From Gemmatimonas sp. (GTDB taxonomy: Bacteria > Gemmatimonadota > Gemmatimonadetes > Gemmatimonadales > Gemmatimonadaceae), in the NCBI GenBank assembly GCA_013822425.1, contig PNKL01000001.1, positions 62,001 through 126,000 on the forward strand: a stretch of 64,000 bases of DNA, written 5' to 3'. Under the pieces are notes generated by a model. It did no database searches, had not been told where the DNA came from, and saw nothing but the letters and a program-made list of their open reading frames with translations. Shown in pieces: positions 9,070 through 18,195 of the stretch. Each line of letters begins with the position of its first letter. The first letter of the stretch is position 1. The translations under genes and the position numbers were made by a program.

Positions 9070-10140
9070 CTGCGCGACCGCCTCGCCGACGCGCTGCACC
9101 GCGCGGCCGACGTCGAACGCGACCTGCTCGATCCTGCCGTGCTGCGGGATGCCAAGCGGCTAGCCGAGCTGGGCCGCGAACATCAGCGGTTGGCGCTCGT
9201 CGTCGCCCGCGCCAACCGGCTGTTCAAGCTGGAAGACGAGCTCGCGCAGGTGCGCGAGCTCGTTGCGTTGGATGACCTGGAGATGCGGGAGGAGGCACAG
9301 GCAGAGAAGGCACGCCTGGAAGCGGAGATTCCCCGCCTCGAAGCGGAGATCAAGCCGCTCCTCGTGCCGCCCGACCCGATCGACGACCGCAATGCCATCG
9401 TCGAAATCCGCGCCGGCACCGGCGGCGACGAGGCGGCGCTGTTTGCGGCGGAGCTCTTCCGCATGTACACGCGCTACATCGAGCGGCACGGCGGCTGGAA
9501 GGTTGACACGCTGTCGCTGTCGGACGGCACGATGGGCGGCTACAAGGAAGCGGTGTTCAAGGTCTCGGGCGCCGGCGCGTTCGGTGAACTGCGCCGCGAG
9601 GCGGGCGTCCATCGCGTGCAGCGCGTTCCCGCCACCGAGGCGGCGGGACGCATCCACACCTCGGCGGCCACGGTGGCCGTGCTGCCGGAAGCCGAGGACG
9701 TGGACGTCTCGATCGAGGAGAAGGACCTGCGCATTGACGTGTATCGCGCATCGGGCCCCGGCGGCCAGGGGGTCAACACCACCGACTCCGCCGTGCGCAT
9801 CACGCACCTGCCCACCGGCATCGTCGTGACGCAGCAGGACCAGCGCTCGCAGATCCAGAACAAGGCAAAGGCCATGGAAGTGCTGCGCTCGCGCCTGCTC
9901 GACCAGCGCATCGCGGAGCAGGAAGCCGAGCGCTCGCGCCTGCGCCGCAGCGCGGTGAGCACCGGTGACCGCTCGGCGAAGATCCGCACGTACAACTTCC
10001 CGCAGAGCCGCATCACCGATCATCGCATCAACTTCACGACGCACGACCTGCAGGGCGTGCTCGACGGCAAGCTTGCCGCGATGGTCGAAGCGCTGCGCAC
10101 GGCGGACCTCGAGGAACGGCTGGCGGTGGGCGGCGAGTAA
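9070..10140 (+). CDS. prfA: Peptide chain release factor 1
   Basis: The peptidyl-hydrolase GGQ loop is in [40 protein letters not shown] is the RF1-type C-terminal stretch. The first standard start is GTG 9139, but family-like sequence continues upstream in frame: [31 protein letters not shown] aligns with the usual RF1 N-terminal helix and runs right up to the bL31 stop. I therefore place the start near CTG 9070, which gives 356 residues, the normal RF1 length; the GTG would give 333. RF1 releases nascent chains at UAA and UAG. Tight linkage with prmC, which methylates the GGQ glutamine, supports the call. Confidence 0.93.
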   Translation: MRDRLADALHRAADVERDLLDPAVLRDAKRLAELGREHQRLALVVARANRLFKLEDELAQVRELVALDDLEMREEAQAEKARLEAEIPRLEAEIKPLLVPPDPIDDRNAIVEIRAGTGGDEAALFAAELFRMYTRYIERHGGWKVDTLSLSDGTMGGYKEAVFKVSGAGAFGELRREAGVHRVQRVPATEAAGRIHTSAATVAVLPEAEDVDVSIEEKDLRIDVYRASGPGGQGVNTTDSAVRITHLPTGIVVTQQDQRSQIQNKAKAMEVLRSRLLDQRIAEQEAERSRLRRSAVSTGDRSAKIRTYNFPQSRITDHRINFTTHDLQGVLDGKLAAMVEALRTADLEERLAVGGE

Positions 10141-10218
10141 GGCCGGTGCGGCGTTCGTGAACGGCCGACCCATGACGGATCACTGACGGTCCGGGGTATG
10201 TAGCAGCATGAGGGATGT

Positions 10219-10238
10219 GTCGGCTGACGTCAGCCGAC
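10219..10238. promoter_or_regulatory. Perfect 20-bp palindrome between prfA and prmC
   Basis: GTCGGCTGACGTCAGCCGAC equals its own reverse complement. It lies 79 bp after the prfA stop and 28 bp before the prmC start. No T-run follows, so it is more likely an operator or an mRNA structure than a terminator. Confidence 0.45.
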
Positions 10239-10266
10239 CGACAGCGACGGGGCGGACGAGGCGGTC

Positions 10267-11232
10267 ATGACGGATTCGATGGGGCGGGGCAGCGGGGCGA
10301 GGGATTCGGGCCCGTATGTGAAGTCACTGCGCGATGTCGAGCTGCCGGCCGACATCAATTCCGTCGCACCCCCGGGCGGCACCATCGGAGAGCTGCTCGA
10401 CGCCCTCGCGGAGACGCTTGGCGGCTCGACCGGCATGCCCGCGCGCCAGGAAGCGCGCGACCTCATCGCCGCCGTCCTCGGCAAGCCGAAGTTCTGGCCG
10501 AGCGCGCATCGTGACGAGCCGCTCGCGCCGGCCACGCTCGTGGCGATCAGCGAGGCGGCCGAGCGGCTGCGGCGCGGCATGCCGTTCCAGTACGCCGTGC
10601 GCCGCGCCGACTTCCGCACGCTGACCCTCTACGTGGACGAGCGCGTACTGATCCCGCGGCCCGAAACCGAGCTGCTGGTGGACCTCGTCCTCGCGCAGAC
10701 GGCGGGGGTGGGCACCATCGCCGACGTGGGCACCGGGTCGGGCGCGATCGCGCTCTCCCTCGCCGCCGAGGGCCGGTACGACCGGGTGATCGCGACCGAT
10801 ATCTCGAGCGATGCGCTGACGGTGGCGCGGCACAACCTGCGCCTGATCGCCCCCGAACGGCGTGCGCTGCTCGACTTCCGGGCCGGCAGCTGGTGCGCGC
10901 CGCTCGCCGGCGAGTCGCTGGGGGCGCTGGTCGCGAACCCTCCGTATATTGCTCCCGCGGAGGCGTTTGAACTGCCCGATCTCGTGCGCAATTGGGAGCC
11001 GTCGTTCGCGCTCTTCTCGGAACGCGACGGCATGGCGGCGATCCGGGCGATCGTGACGGGTGCGGTGCCGGTGCTGGCGCCGCACGGCCTGCTGGCGCTT
11101 GAGGTGGATGCGCGGCGCGCGACCGACGCGGCGGTGCTGGTGGAGGGCTCGGGGGCGTACGAGCAGGTGGTCATACACAAGGATCTCACCGGCCGCGAGC
11201 GGTTTGTCGCGGCCCGACGCAAGGAGACGTGA
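10267..11232 (+). CDS. prmC: Peptide chain release factor N5-glutamine methyltransferase
   Basis: 321 residues. The SAM-binding motif I is ADVGTGSGAIALSLA, and the catalytic NPPY motif, which holds the target glutamine, is in LVANPPYIAPAEAF. The sequence RRADFRTLTLYVDERVLIPRPETELLVD is a family hallmark. The N-terminus is ~35 residues longer than usual, but ATG 10267 has GAGG five bases upstream, so I keep it. The enzyme methylates the GGQ glutamine of RF1 and RF2, consistent with prfA just upstream. Its stop overlaps the next start (TGATG). Confidence 0.93.
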   Translation: MTDSMGRGSGARDSGPYVKSLRDVELPADINSVAPPGGTIGELLDALAETLGGSTGMPARQEARDLIAAVLGKPKFWPSAHRDEPLAPATLVAISEAAERLRRGMPFQYAVRRADFRTLTLYVDERVLIPRPETELLVDLVLAQTAGVGTIADVGTGSGAIALSLAAEGRYDRVIATDISSDALTVARHNLRLIAPERRALLDFRAGSWCAPLAGESLGALVANPPYIAPAEAFELPDLVRNWEPSFALFSERDGMAAIRAIVTGAVPVLAPHGLLALEVDARRATDAAVLVEGSGAYEQVVIHKDLTGRERFVAARRKET

Positions 11233-11585
11233 TGCTGAACGAGCGCGCCGTGGAGTTGGGACGCCTCATTGGCCAGAGTGACGAATACAAGGCCGTGCGG
11301 CGGGCCAACGGCGCGCTGGGGGCGGACACGAACGCGGTGGCGCTGCTGCAGCGCATGGAGCAGCTGCGGCACCAGGCGTCGGACATGCTCGACCGCGGGG
11401 AGAATCCGACGGAGGAGATGGAGCGCGAGCTCGAGCAGCTGCTGGGCCAGGTGCAGGTGAATCCGCTGTACCAGCGCATGATCGTCGCGCAGGAGAACTT
11501 CGACAAGATCATGATGCAGGTGAACCAGTGGATCCTCGACGGGATCAAGAAGGGCGCGACCAGCGGCATCATCACGCTCGGGTGA
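11232..11585 (+). CDS. YlbF/YmcA-family protein
   Basis: 117 residues from ATG 11232, with AAGGAG five bases upstream, overlapping the prmC stop by one base. It is a short all-helical protein (LNERAVELGRLIGQSDEYKAVRRA...LLQRMEQLRHQASDMLDRGENPTEEMERELEQLLGQVQVNPLYQRMIVAQENFDKIMMQVNQWI) matching the YlbF/YmcA family. In Bacillus, members act with YaaT in RNase Y control; no YaaT is visible here, so the role is open. The position within prfA-prmC-ylbF-tmk suggests a housekeeping function. Confidence 0.75.
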   Translation: MLNERAVELGRLIGQSDEYKAVRRANGALGADTNAVALLQRMEQLRHQASDMLDRGENPTEEMERELEQLLGQVQVNPLYQRMIVAQENFDKIMMQVNQWILDGIKKGATSGIITLG

Positions 11586-11590
11586 CGCCG

Positions 11591-12241
11591 ATGCCCGGTC
11601 GACTCGTGGTGTTGGAGGGCGGCGAGGGCGTCGGGAAGACGACGCAGCTCGAGCGGTTGGCGCTGCGGTTGGGACGGCACGGCGTTCAGGTGCGCATGCT
11701 GCGTGAGCCCGGCGGCACCCCGGTTGGCGACGAGATTCGCGAACTACTGCTGCGGCCCGGCCCGCCGATTCCGCCGCGCGCGGAGTCGCTGCTCTTCATG
11801 GCCTCGCGCGCCGCGCTGGTCGGCGAACACGTGCGCCCCGCGCTGGCGCGGGGCGAGATTGTGCTGCTCGACCGCTTTTTCCTGAGCACCTACGCGTACC
11901 AGGCGGGCGGGCGCGGCCTGCCCGAAGACGAGGTGCGCGATGCCAACGCCTTCGCGACGGGAGGTCTGGTGCCTGACGTGACCGTGTTGCTCACTCTCCC
12001 GGTGGCGAGCGGGCTGGCTCGCGCCGCGACGCGTGGCGCCGCCGATCGATTGGAGCAGGCCGAGCGTGGGTTCCACGACCGCGTCGAAGCGGCGTTCCAC
12101 CGGTTCGCTGATCCGGCGTGGCAGGCGTCGCACCCCGAGTGCGGCCTCATCGTGCCGGTGGCGGCGGACGGCTCGGTAGAGGTGGTCGAGGAGCGCGTCT
12201 GGCGGGTGGTTGCCACCGCCTGCCCTGAGGTGCAGGGTTGA
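11591..12241 (+). CDS. tmk: Thymidylate kinase
   Basis: 216 residues from ATG 11591; a GTG three codons upstream is possible. The P-loop GGEGVGKTTQ is near the N-terminus, followed by LREPGGTPVGDEIRELLL with the DRX-type substrate loop ahead (LLDRFFLSTYAYQAGGRGL) and a short lid. It phosphorylates dTMP to dTDP for DNA synthesis in the cytoplasm. It starts six bases after the YlbF stop, in the same operon. Confidence 0.93.
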   Translation: MPGRLVVLEGGEGVGKTTQLERLALRLGRHGVQVRMLREPGGTPVGDEIRELLLRPGPPIPPRAESLLFMASRAALVGEHVRPALARGEIVLLDRFFLSTYAYQAGGRGLPEDEVRDANAFATGGLVPDVTVLLTLPVASGLARAATRGAADRLEQAERGFHDRVEAAFHRFADPAWQASHPECGLIVPVAADGSVEVVEERVWRVVATACPEVQG

Positions 12242-12283
12242 TGGTTGCTGGAACCCGACGTCTGCGCACCGCGTAGGAGCATC

Positions 12284-13858
12284 GTGCCCCGCAACCGCCT
12301 CATCATCACACTGCTCGTGCTCGCCGTCGGCGCCATCGCCGGCGGCTGGTTGGTGCAGCGCGCGCTCAGCCGCTCGACGCACCCCACGGTGAGCGGCACG
12401 CGCCTGCTGGCGTCGGTGATGGAACGGGTGCGCGACAGCTACGTGGATTCGCTGACGGTGGATGAACTCTGGCGCCGCGCGGCCATCGGGCTGGTGGACG
12501 AACTCGGCGACCCGAACAGCACGTACCTGCCCCCCGACCGGCTGAAGCGGCTCACCGAAGCCACGTCGGGGCTGTACAGCGGCGTCGGCATCCAGGCCGA
12601 ACGTCGCGAGGGCTACGTGGTGGTGCTCGCGGTGCGCCCGAACTCGCCGGCGGAACAGGCGGGGGTGCAGGCGGGCGACCGACTGCTGGAGGCCGACGGC
12701 GTGGCCATGAAGGGATGGACGATGGAAGAGGCGCGCCACGCGATGCGCGGTGCGCCGGGCACGCGCCTGCAGCTCGTGGTGGAGCGCGGCACGGCGCGCC
12801 TCCCATTCAACCTCGAGCGTGGCCCGATCCACGTGTCGTCCATCTCGCGCGCGTTCGTGCTCGACGGCGGCGTGGGCTACCTGCACCTCTCCACCTTCAG
12901 CGATTCGGCCCGCGAGGAGCTGACGCGGGCGGTGGACTCGCTGGGGAGAGCGGGCGCGCGTTCGCTCATCCTCGACTTGCGGAACAATCCCGGCGGGCTG
13001 CTCAACCAGGGCGTCGCGATCGCCGACCTCTTCCTCGACAAGGGACAGGAGATCGTGGAGGTGCGGTCACGCGGACCGCAGCGCCAGACGGTGTACGTGG
13101 ACAGCGCGGAGCAGCGGTGGCCGCGGCTGCCGGTGGCGGTGGTGGTCAACTCCGGCACTGCGAGTGCCGCGGAAATCGTGGCCGGCGCGTTGCAGGACCA
13201 TGACCGCGCCCTGCTGCTGGGGCGCACGTCCTACGGCAAGGGCAGCGCGCAGAACGTCTTCACGCTCGAGGGCGGCGGCGGCCTCAAGCTGACCACGGCC
13301 CGCTGGTTCACGCCCTCCGGGCGCAGCATCAGCCACGTCGCAGGCAGCGACGACAGCGCGCCGCGGCAGATCACGAACCGGCCGGAGCGGCCGGTGTTCA
13401 AGACCGACGCCGGACGCAAGGTGTTCGGCGGCGGCGGCATCTCGCCCGACCTGCTGGCGGGCGACTCGGTGCCGGCCCCTGCGGAGCGGGCGTTCCTCCT
13501 GGCGCTGGGCGCGTCGGCGCCGCGATTCCGGGAGGCCATGAAAGACTTCGCCGCCGCGGAAGTGCGACGCGGTGCGGTGCGCGACACCGCCTTCGTTGTG
13601 ACACCGGCGATGCGCGACGCCCTCTGGGCGGAAGCCACGCGCCGCGGCGTGGACACACCGCGCTCGCTGTATGACGACGCCAGCCTGCTGGTGGACCGCC
13701 AGCTCGGCAACGAGCTCGCGCGGCAGGCGTTTGGACTCCCCTTTGCCGGGCGCCGCAGCGCGCGGAACGATCGCGTCCTGCAGCGGGCGGCTGAGCTCTT
13801 GCGACGGGTGACGGAGCCGAAGGAGTTGCTGGCGGTAGTGGACACGGTGACCAAGTGA
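12284..13858 (+). CDS. S41-family C-terminal processing peptidase
   Basis: 524 residues from GTG 12284 (AGGAG just upstream; the frame is open further 5' but lacks family features). The N-terminal membrane anchor is NRLIITLLVLAVGAIAGGWL. A PDZ domain follows (GLYSGVGIQAERREGYVVVLAVRPNSPAEQAGVQAGDRLLEADG). The tail-specific protease core has SLILDLRNNPGGLLNQGVAIADLFL, the catalytic Ser in VVNSGTASAAEIVAGALQDH and the catalytic Lys in GRTSYGKGSAQNVF. The ~150-residue C-terminal extension is less conserved. Expected role: periplasmic processing or degradation of envelope proteins. Confidence 0.9.
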   Translation: MPRNRLIITLLVLAVGAIAGGWLVQRALSRSTHPTVSGTRLLASVMERVRDSYVDSLTVDELWRRAAIGLVDELGDPNSTYLPPDRLKRLTEATSGLYSGVGIQAERREGYVVVLAVRPNSPAEQAGVQAGDRLLEADGVAMKGWTMEEARHAMRGAPGTRLQLVVERGTARLPFNLERGPIHVSSISRAFVLDGGVGYLHLSTFSDSAREELTRAVDSLGRAGARSLILDLRNNPGGLLNQGVAIADLFLDKGQEIVEVRSRGPQRQTVYVDSAEQRWPRLPVAVVVNSGTASAAEIVAGALQDHDRALLLGRTSYGKGSAQNVFTLEGGGGLKLTTARWFTPSGRSISHVAGSDDSAPRQITNRPERPVFKTDAGRKVFGGGGISPDLLAGDSVPAPAERAFLLALGASAPRFREAMKDFAAAEVRRGAVRDTAFVVTPAMRDALWAEATRRGVDTPRSLYDDASLLVDRQLGNELARQAFGLPFAGRRSARNDRVLQRAAELLRRVTEPKELLAVVDTVTK

Positions 13859-13867
13859 TTGATGATC

Positions 13868-14000
13868 TGGATCTAGGATTGCGATTGAGGATTGCGATTG
13901 AGGATTCCGATGGGCGATGGGGCGCCGAGGCATGATGCCCCGGCGCCCAATCGTCGATCGCGATCTGAAATCGCAATCCTGAATCGCAATCCTAAGTCCA
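13868..14000. repeat. 133-bp palindromic element, GATTGAGGATTGCGAT family, copy 1
   Basis: The left arm runs TGGATCTAGGATTGCGATTG and on with repeats of GAGGATTGCGATT. The right arm mirrors it and ends AATCCTAAGTCCA. The centre is a GC-rich stem CGATGGGGCGCCG/CGGCGCCCAATCG around GAGGCATGATGCCC. It fills the space between the convergent S41 protease (+, stop 13858) and acylase (-, stop 14007) genes, so it can end transcripts from both sides. It is a diverged relative of 25633-25780. Confidence 0.75.
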
Positions 14001-14006
14001 AGTCCT

Positions 14007-16172
14007 CTATCTCGGTTCCCCCGGCCGGTACCTGACCACCGCCGCCTTCTCGACGTCGGCGGCCGTGTACGCCACCGGCTTCAGCTCGCCCTTGGCGAAC
14101 AGCTCGGCCTGCGTGGAGTACCACGGCGACTCGGGCCGTGAGCTGCTGCCGTAGGCGAGGACGGAGTACGCGCGCGGCGTATCGCCGAACTCCACCGCGA
14201 GCACCCAGCCGTCGCCGCCATTCACCGACAGCTTGCCGTCGGGGTCGCGCGCGAAGTTGAGCACGCGGAAGCAGCCGAGCGCGCCGCCGCAGCCGCCGAC
14301 GGGAACGTCCACGGGGCCGCGGCGCACGCGATGCACCTCGCCCCACGCCACGTCGTACGCGCCATGGCGGCGCGCCGTCTCGGCAACCGCCCACGCGAAG
14401 GCCTCGGCCGCCCTGGCGGGCTGCGAGAGCCCGTAGGGCGTTCGCAGCGCATCGGCCGATGTCCAGGCCTTGGCGTAGCGCAGTGAATCGGCGAGCCCCT
14501 GCCCGTAGCGCGTCCACCACACCTCGAACAGCATCGCCCCCTTCGAATCCGGCGCGGCGGTGTTGTCCCACCGCTCCATGAGGGCGAGCGCCGCGGCCAC
14601 ATCACCCGTCGGGTTCGTCACCTTCACCGCCGCGATGAGGTCGGGCTTCACGCGATCCGCCAGCAGCATGCGGTACGTGTGCTTCATCTTCACCACGTCC
14701 TCGAGGCTCACCTTGTTCGTGCCGCCCACGAGTTGCAGGCCGAGTTGGCTGCGCAGCGAAAGCGACGGCTCCTGGAAGTTCGGGTACCGATTCGTGGTGT
14801 CCACCGGCGCGCACACGTTGGTCCAGTGCGGCGAACTGTTCTCCTGATGCACGTAGCCGCCCTTCGGGTTCAGGAACTGCGGGAGTGAGTCCCACGGCAC
14901 GTACTGCGTCCACATGTCGTTCGTGCTCCGCACCGGGATCGCCAGCGTGTCGCCGCCGGTGGCGTGCGGCAGCAGCGGCAGCGTGGCGTTCCACACCATC
15001 AGGATGTTCCCCGCCTTGTCGGCGTAGGTGTAGTTCGACGTGCCGCGCGCGCGCAGGCGCATCGCCGCCTTCCACTCGGCGAGCGACGAGGCGCGCATCA
15101 GCCGCAGGAATTGCTCGCCGTTGCGGAACTCGCCGTCATTGGCGGTCTTGAGGATGTAGATCTTGCCGTTGGCCCGGTGGATGACGGGGCCGGCGTTCGT
15201 GAACCAGAGTTCGCGCGTCTCGGTCGCGATGCCCGCGCCGTCGCGGTACGGGACGGTGACGAGCTCGCGCCTCAGCGGCACGGAGGTACCGTCGATGAGG
15301 TAGTGGTCAGGCGTCGCGGGGTTGGCGTCGAGTGCGTAGAACTCCTGCAGCCGCTGGGCGTTGTTGGTCGTCGCCCAGCCGAGGTGCGCATTGAATCCGC
15401 CGATGAGGGTCAGCGGCCCGCCGATGCGGAAGTCGCCGTAGAAGTCGAACTGCCCGGGCACCGCCAGGTGCGCCTCGTAGTAGCCCGCGTTCCATGCGAG
15501 GTGCGGGTTGCGCAGGAGAATGGCCTTGCCGCTTTTGGTGCGGCTGGGGGCAAACGCCCAGGCGTTGGAGCCGACGTTGTCGGGCGACAGTTCGTCGTCG
15601 CCCTCGCTCGGCGACGCGCCGACGCGCCGTGGCGCCTCCGGCGGGAATTGCCTGGGGTCGAGCTTCGTGAGAAAGCGCCGGACTGTCCCGTACGCCGGTC
15701 CGCCCATGTCGCCGGCCAGGATGTCGTACCCGGTGAAGTCGGTGGGCATCGTGGCCGGATACTCCTCGCGGTGCAGCGCGATGTACCGGTTGAGGCCGGC
15801 GGCGAATCCTTCATACACGTCGCGCGTGCCGGGCTCGAGCTTCACATAGCTCTCCACGGCGCGCGCGCGCGTGACGCGCTCGAGGAAGTCCGACGCCATG
15901 CTGTCGCGGCCGAACACGAGTCCCAGGCGACCGGCGGAACGCAGCACGCCCATCGCCGTGCGCGGCCCGTAGGCCTCGAGCATGAGCCAGCCCAGCGCGT
16001 ATCCGGCCGCGCGCAGGTTTTCGGCGCGGATGTGCGGCACGCCGGTGGTCGTGCGGATGACTTCCACCTGGCGCCACAACTCCGGCGAGGTGGTGGGCGC
16101 GGGGCCCTGCGCCGGTGCGCGCACGGCGAACGCCGCGAGGACGAAGGCGGGGAACACGGGGCGGAGGCGCAT
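14007..16172 (-). CDS. Penicillin-acylase-family N-terminal-nucleophile hydrolase
   Basis: 721 residues from ATG 16172, where a signal peptide begins (MRLRPVFPAFVLAAFAVRAPAQ). The N-terminal alpha segment has VEVIRTTTGVPHIRAENLRAAGYALGWLMLEAYG. The autoprocessing site and beta-chain nucleophile Ser are in NVGSNAWAFAPSRTKSGKAILLRNPHLAW. Further family marks are FNAHLGWATTNNAQRLQEFY and NSSPHWTNVCAP. Family members cleave amide bonds of penicillins, acyl-homoserine lactones or related compounds after periplasmic self-cleavage; the substrate here is unknown. It is transcribed on the minus strand, 103 bp downstream of lolA. Confidence 0.88.
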   Translation of the reverse strand: MRLRPVFPAFVLAAFAVRAPAQGPAPTTSPELWRQVEVIRTTTGVPHIRAENLRAAGYALGWLMLEAYGPRTAMGVLRSAGRLGLVFGRDSMASDFLERVTRARAVESYVKLEPGTRDVYEGFAAGLNRYIALHREEYPATMPTDFTGYDILAGDMGGPAYGTVRRFLTKLDPRQFPPEAPRRVGASPSEGDDELSPDNVGSNAWAFAPSRTKSGKAILLRNPHLAWNAGYYEAHLAVPGQFDFYGDFRIGGPLTLIGGFNAHLGWATTNNAQRLQEFYALDANPATPDHYLIDGTSVPLRRELVTVPYRDGAGIATETRELWFTNAGPVIHRANGKIYILKTANDGEFRNGEQFLRLMRASSLAEWKAAMRLRARGTSNYTYADKAGNILMVWNATLPLLPHATGGDTLAIPVRSTNDMWTQYVPWDSLPQFLNPKGGYVHQENSSPHWTNVCAPVDTTNRYPNFQEPSLSLRSQLGLQLVGGTNKVSLEDVVKMKHTYRMLLADRVKPDLIAAVKVTNPTGDVAAALALMERWDNTAAPDSKGAMLFEVWWTRYGQGLADSLRYAKAWTSADALRTPYGLSQPARAAEAFAWAVAETARRHGAYDVAWGEVHRVRRGPVDVPVGGCGGALGCFRVLNFARDPDGKLSVNGGDGWVLAVEFGDTPRAYSVLAYGSSSRPESPWYSTQAELFAKGELKPVAYTAADVEKAAVVRYRPGEPR

Positions 16173-16275
16173 GCGGACCTCAGGCAATGTGAGCGCTTGA
16201 CAGCCGGCGGCGGTGGCAATTCGCCCGCCGGTGCGGTGACGCAATTCTACGCGGCGCGAGGTGCGCCCGCTGGCA

Positions 16276-17046
16276 TCAGGGCCTGCGCGCGGCACCGCCC
16301 ATCAGCGCGGCCTGGTCCACGATGCGCACGCCGGGCGGCACGTCGAAGACGAAGGCCCGCTTCGGAAGGGTAACGCCGAGCCGCATGTTGATGAAGCGCA
16401 TGCGGCGGCGCAGCCCGCCGGGTTCCACCACTTCGATCTGCCGCACGAGCTGGTCGGCACCGATCCAGACCTTCGCGGTCTCAAACGGGGCGCCGGCCGC
16501 GCGGGGCGTCAGCGCGAAGACCGTGACCGCCTCGCCCCCGACGCGCTCAGACTCGGGAATGACGCGCACCTGCGCGCGGTCTCCCGGATTCGCGAGCAGC
16601 CGCGCCACGACATCGAACGCGCCGCCCACTTCGCGCGGGAGCTTCAGCACCTGGCCCTTGGCGGTGCTGGGCAGGTAGACCCACAGCGCCTCGCCGTCGG
16701 AGACGACGGCATCACCCGCCGGGTCGGTGAAGCGGAACGCGAACCGGAGCGGGGGACGCTGCATCAGTTCGCCGCGCGATGTGCGCGGCGTCGTGCTCAC
16801 CGGACTGATGAGCGTCTGCTCGAAGCCGGCGCGCATCGTCCGGGCGCCGGCGAATCTTGCCACGGCCGCACGGTAGAGTGCCATCGCCGCCGCCGTGTCG
16901 CGCGGCGTCTGCGCCCCCGCAACCGCGGCGGGGAGGGCCAGCGCCGCGAGCGTGCACGCAAGGGCCAGCAGGAGGCGCCCGCACCAAGGGTCTCGGGCGC
17001 GCCGCCCCTGGCGCACGCCCGCCGTCTCGCGCCGCGCTGACGGCAT
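16276..17046 (-). CDS. lolA: Outer-membrane lipoprotein carrier LolA
   Basis: 256 residues from ATG 17046, which overlaps the upstream DAHP synthase stop (TGATG). The exported N-terminus has a hydrophobic core (GRLLLALACTLAALALPAAVAGAQ). The LolA fold is seen in ARTMRAGFEQTLISP, SRGELMQRPPLRFAFRFTDPAGDAVVSDGEALWVYLPSTAKGQVLK and, near the end, LVRQIEVVEPGGLRRRMRFINMRLGVTLPKRAFVFDVPPGVRIVDQ. It ferries lipoproteins through the periplasm, and its presence supports a two-membrane envelope. The partner LolB and LolCDE genes are not in this window. Confidence 0.88.
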   Translation of the reverse strand: MPSARRETAGVRQGRRARDPWCGRLLLALACTLAALALPAAVAGAQTPRDTAAAMALYRAAVARFAGARTMRAGFEQTLISPVSTTPRTSRGELMQRPPLRFAFRFTDPAGDAVVSDGEALWVYLPSTAKGQVLKLPREVGGAFDVVARLLANPGDRAQVRVIPESERVGGEAVTVFALTPRAAGAPFETAKVWIGADQLVRQIEVVEPGGLRRRMRFINMRLGVTLPKRAFVFDVPPGVRIVDQAALMGGAARRP

Positions 17047-18080
17047 CACCGCGTGTCGAGCGTCGCGATGCGGCGTCCGATCGCTGCCGCAATGGAGACG
17101 AGCTCGCCCATGAGCTCGGTGAACTGCTGCGGGAACAGCGACTGCGCGCCGTCGCTCAGCGCGCGATTCGGGTCGGGATGCACCTCGATAAGCAGGCCGT
17201 CGGCGCCCGCGGCAATCGCCGCGCGCGCCATTGGCGCCACGCGGTCGCGCACGCCGGTGCCGTGGCTCGGGTCGGCGATGATCGGCAGGTGCGACAGTTT
17301 CTGCACGGCGGGAATCGCGTTCAGGTCGAACATGTTGCGCGACGACGGGTCCCACGTGCGCACGCCGCGCTCGCACAGGATCACCTGGTCGTTGCCTTCC
17401 GACAGGATGTACTCGGCGCTCAGGAGCAGCTCCTGCACGGTGGCGGCCATGCCTCGCTTGAGCATCACCGGCGTGCGCATCCGGCCGACGGTCTTGAGCA
17501 GCGAGTAGTTCTGCATGTTGCGCGCCCCGATCTGGATGCAGTCGGCGTACTCGGCGACCAGTTGCGCGCCTTCGTCATCCATCGCCTCGGTGACGATGGC
17601 GAGTCCGGTCTCGGCCTTGGCGCGCCGCAGCAGTGCGAGCCCGTCCCGGCCCATGCCCTGGAACGAGTAGGGCGAGGAACGCGGCTTGAACGCACCGCCG
17701 CGCAGGGCCACCGCGCCCGCGGCCTTCACGGTGTGCGCCGCCGCCATGATCTGCTGCTCGCTCTCCACCGAGCACGGCCCCGCGATCACGGGGACGTCCG
17801 GGCCGCCGAAGGTCACGCCTGGCGCGATGGTCACGAGCGTGTTGGCCTGCCGCCACTCCCGCGAGACCTGCTTGAACGGGGAGGAGACGTAGATGACCTC
17901 CGACACGCCCGGCAGGGCCTCGATGTGGGAGCCGTCCACGCGGCGGTCGTTGCCCACAAGGCCCACCGTGGTGAGCTGCGCGCCGGGCATCGGGAGCGGC
18001 TGGTAGCCCATCTCGCGGATGGCCTCGCAGACCCGTTCGACGTCGGCTGGTGAAGCGGTGGCCTGCATGACGACGAGCAT
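17046..18080 (-). CDS. aroF: 3-deoxy-7-phosphoheptulonate synthase (DAHP synthase)
   Basis: 344 residues. An N-terminal ~70-residue ferredoxin-like (ACT-type) regulatory domain (MLVVMQATASPADVERVCEAIREMGYQPLPMPG) precedes the catalytic barrel. The barrel has PVIAGPCSVESEQQI, ALRGGAFKPRSSPYSFQG, EAMDDEG, IGARNMQNYSLLKTVG, MLKRGM, CERGVRT and ADPSHGTGVRD, which carry the PEP, erythrose-4-phosphate and metal ligands. This is the type-I beta DAHP synthase arrangement known from Thermotoga, where the N-terminal domain gives tyrosine or phenylalanine feedback. First step of the shikimate pathway. GGAG lies seven bases before ATG 18080. Confidence 0.93.
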   Translation of the reverse strand: MLVVMQATASPADVERVCEAIREMGYQPLPMPGAQLTTVGLVGNDRRVDGSHIEALPGVSEVIYVSSPFKQVSREWRQANTLVTIAPGVTFGGPDVPVIAGPCSVESEQQIMAAAHTVKAAGAVALRGGAFKPRSSPYSFQGMGRDGLALLRRAKAETGLAIVTEAMDDEGAQLVAEYADCIQIGARNMQNYSLLKTVGRMRTPVMLKRGMAATVQELLLSAEYILSEGNDQVILCERGVRTWDPSSRNMFDLNAIPAVQKLSHLPIIADPSHGTGVRDRVAPMARAAIAAGADGLLIEVHPDPNRALSDGAQSLFPQQFTELMGELVSIAAAIGRRIATLDTR

Positions 18081-18104
18081 TCTCTGGCTCCAATATCAGA
18101 TTCA

Positions 18105-18119
18105 GTCCGCCTGGCGGAC
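18105..18119. promoter_or_regulatory. Inverted repeat upstream of aroF
   Basis: GTCCGCC-T-GGCGGAC, 7-bp arms around one base, 24 bp upstream of the aroF start. It is placed where a repressor site or 5'-leader hairpin could sit. The rest of the 115-bp spacer (18081-18195) shows nothing else. Confidence 0.35.
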
Positions 18120-18195
18120 GGTCACGCAATATAGCCGGAGGTGGGGAGGAGGGCGGAGTGCGGAGTGCCGCTGGAGCGGAACGAGCAGGGGGTAA

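Noticed and set aside
16199-16242. Terminator hairpin between lolA and the acylase
   Set aside because: CCGGCGG arms exist, but no T-run follows on the transcribed strand and the pairing is short.
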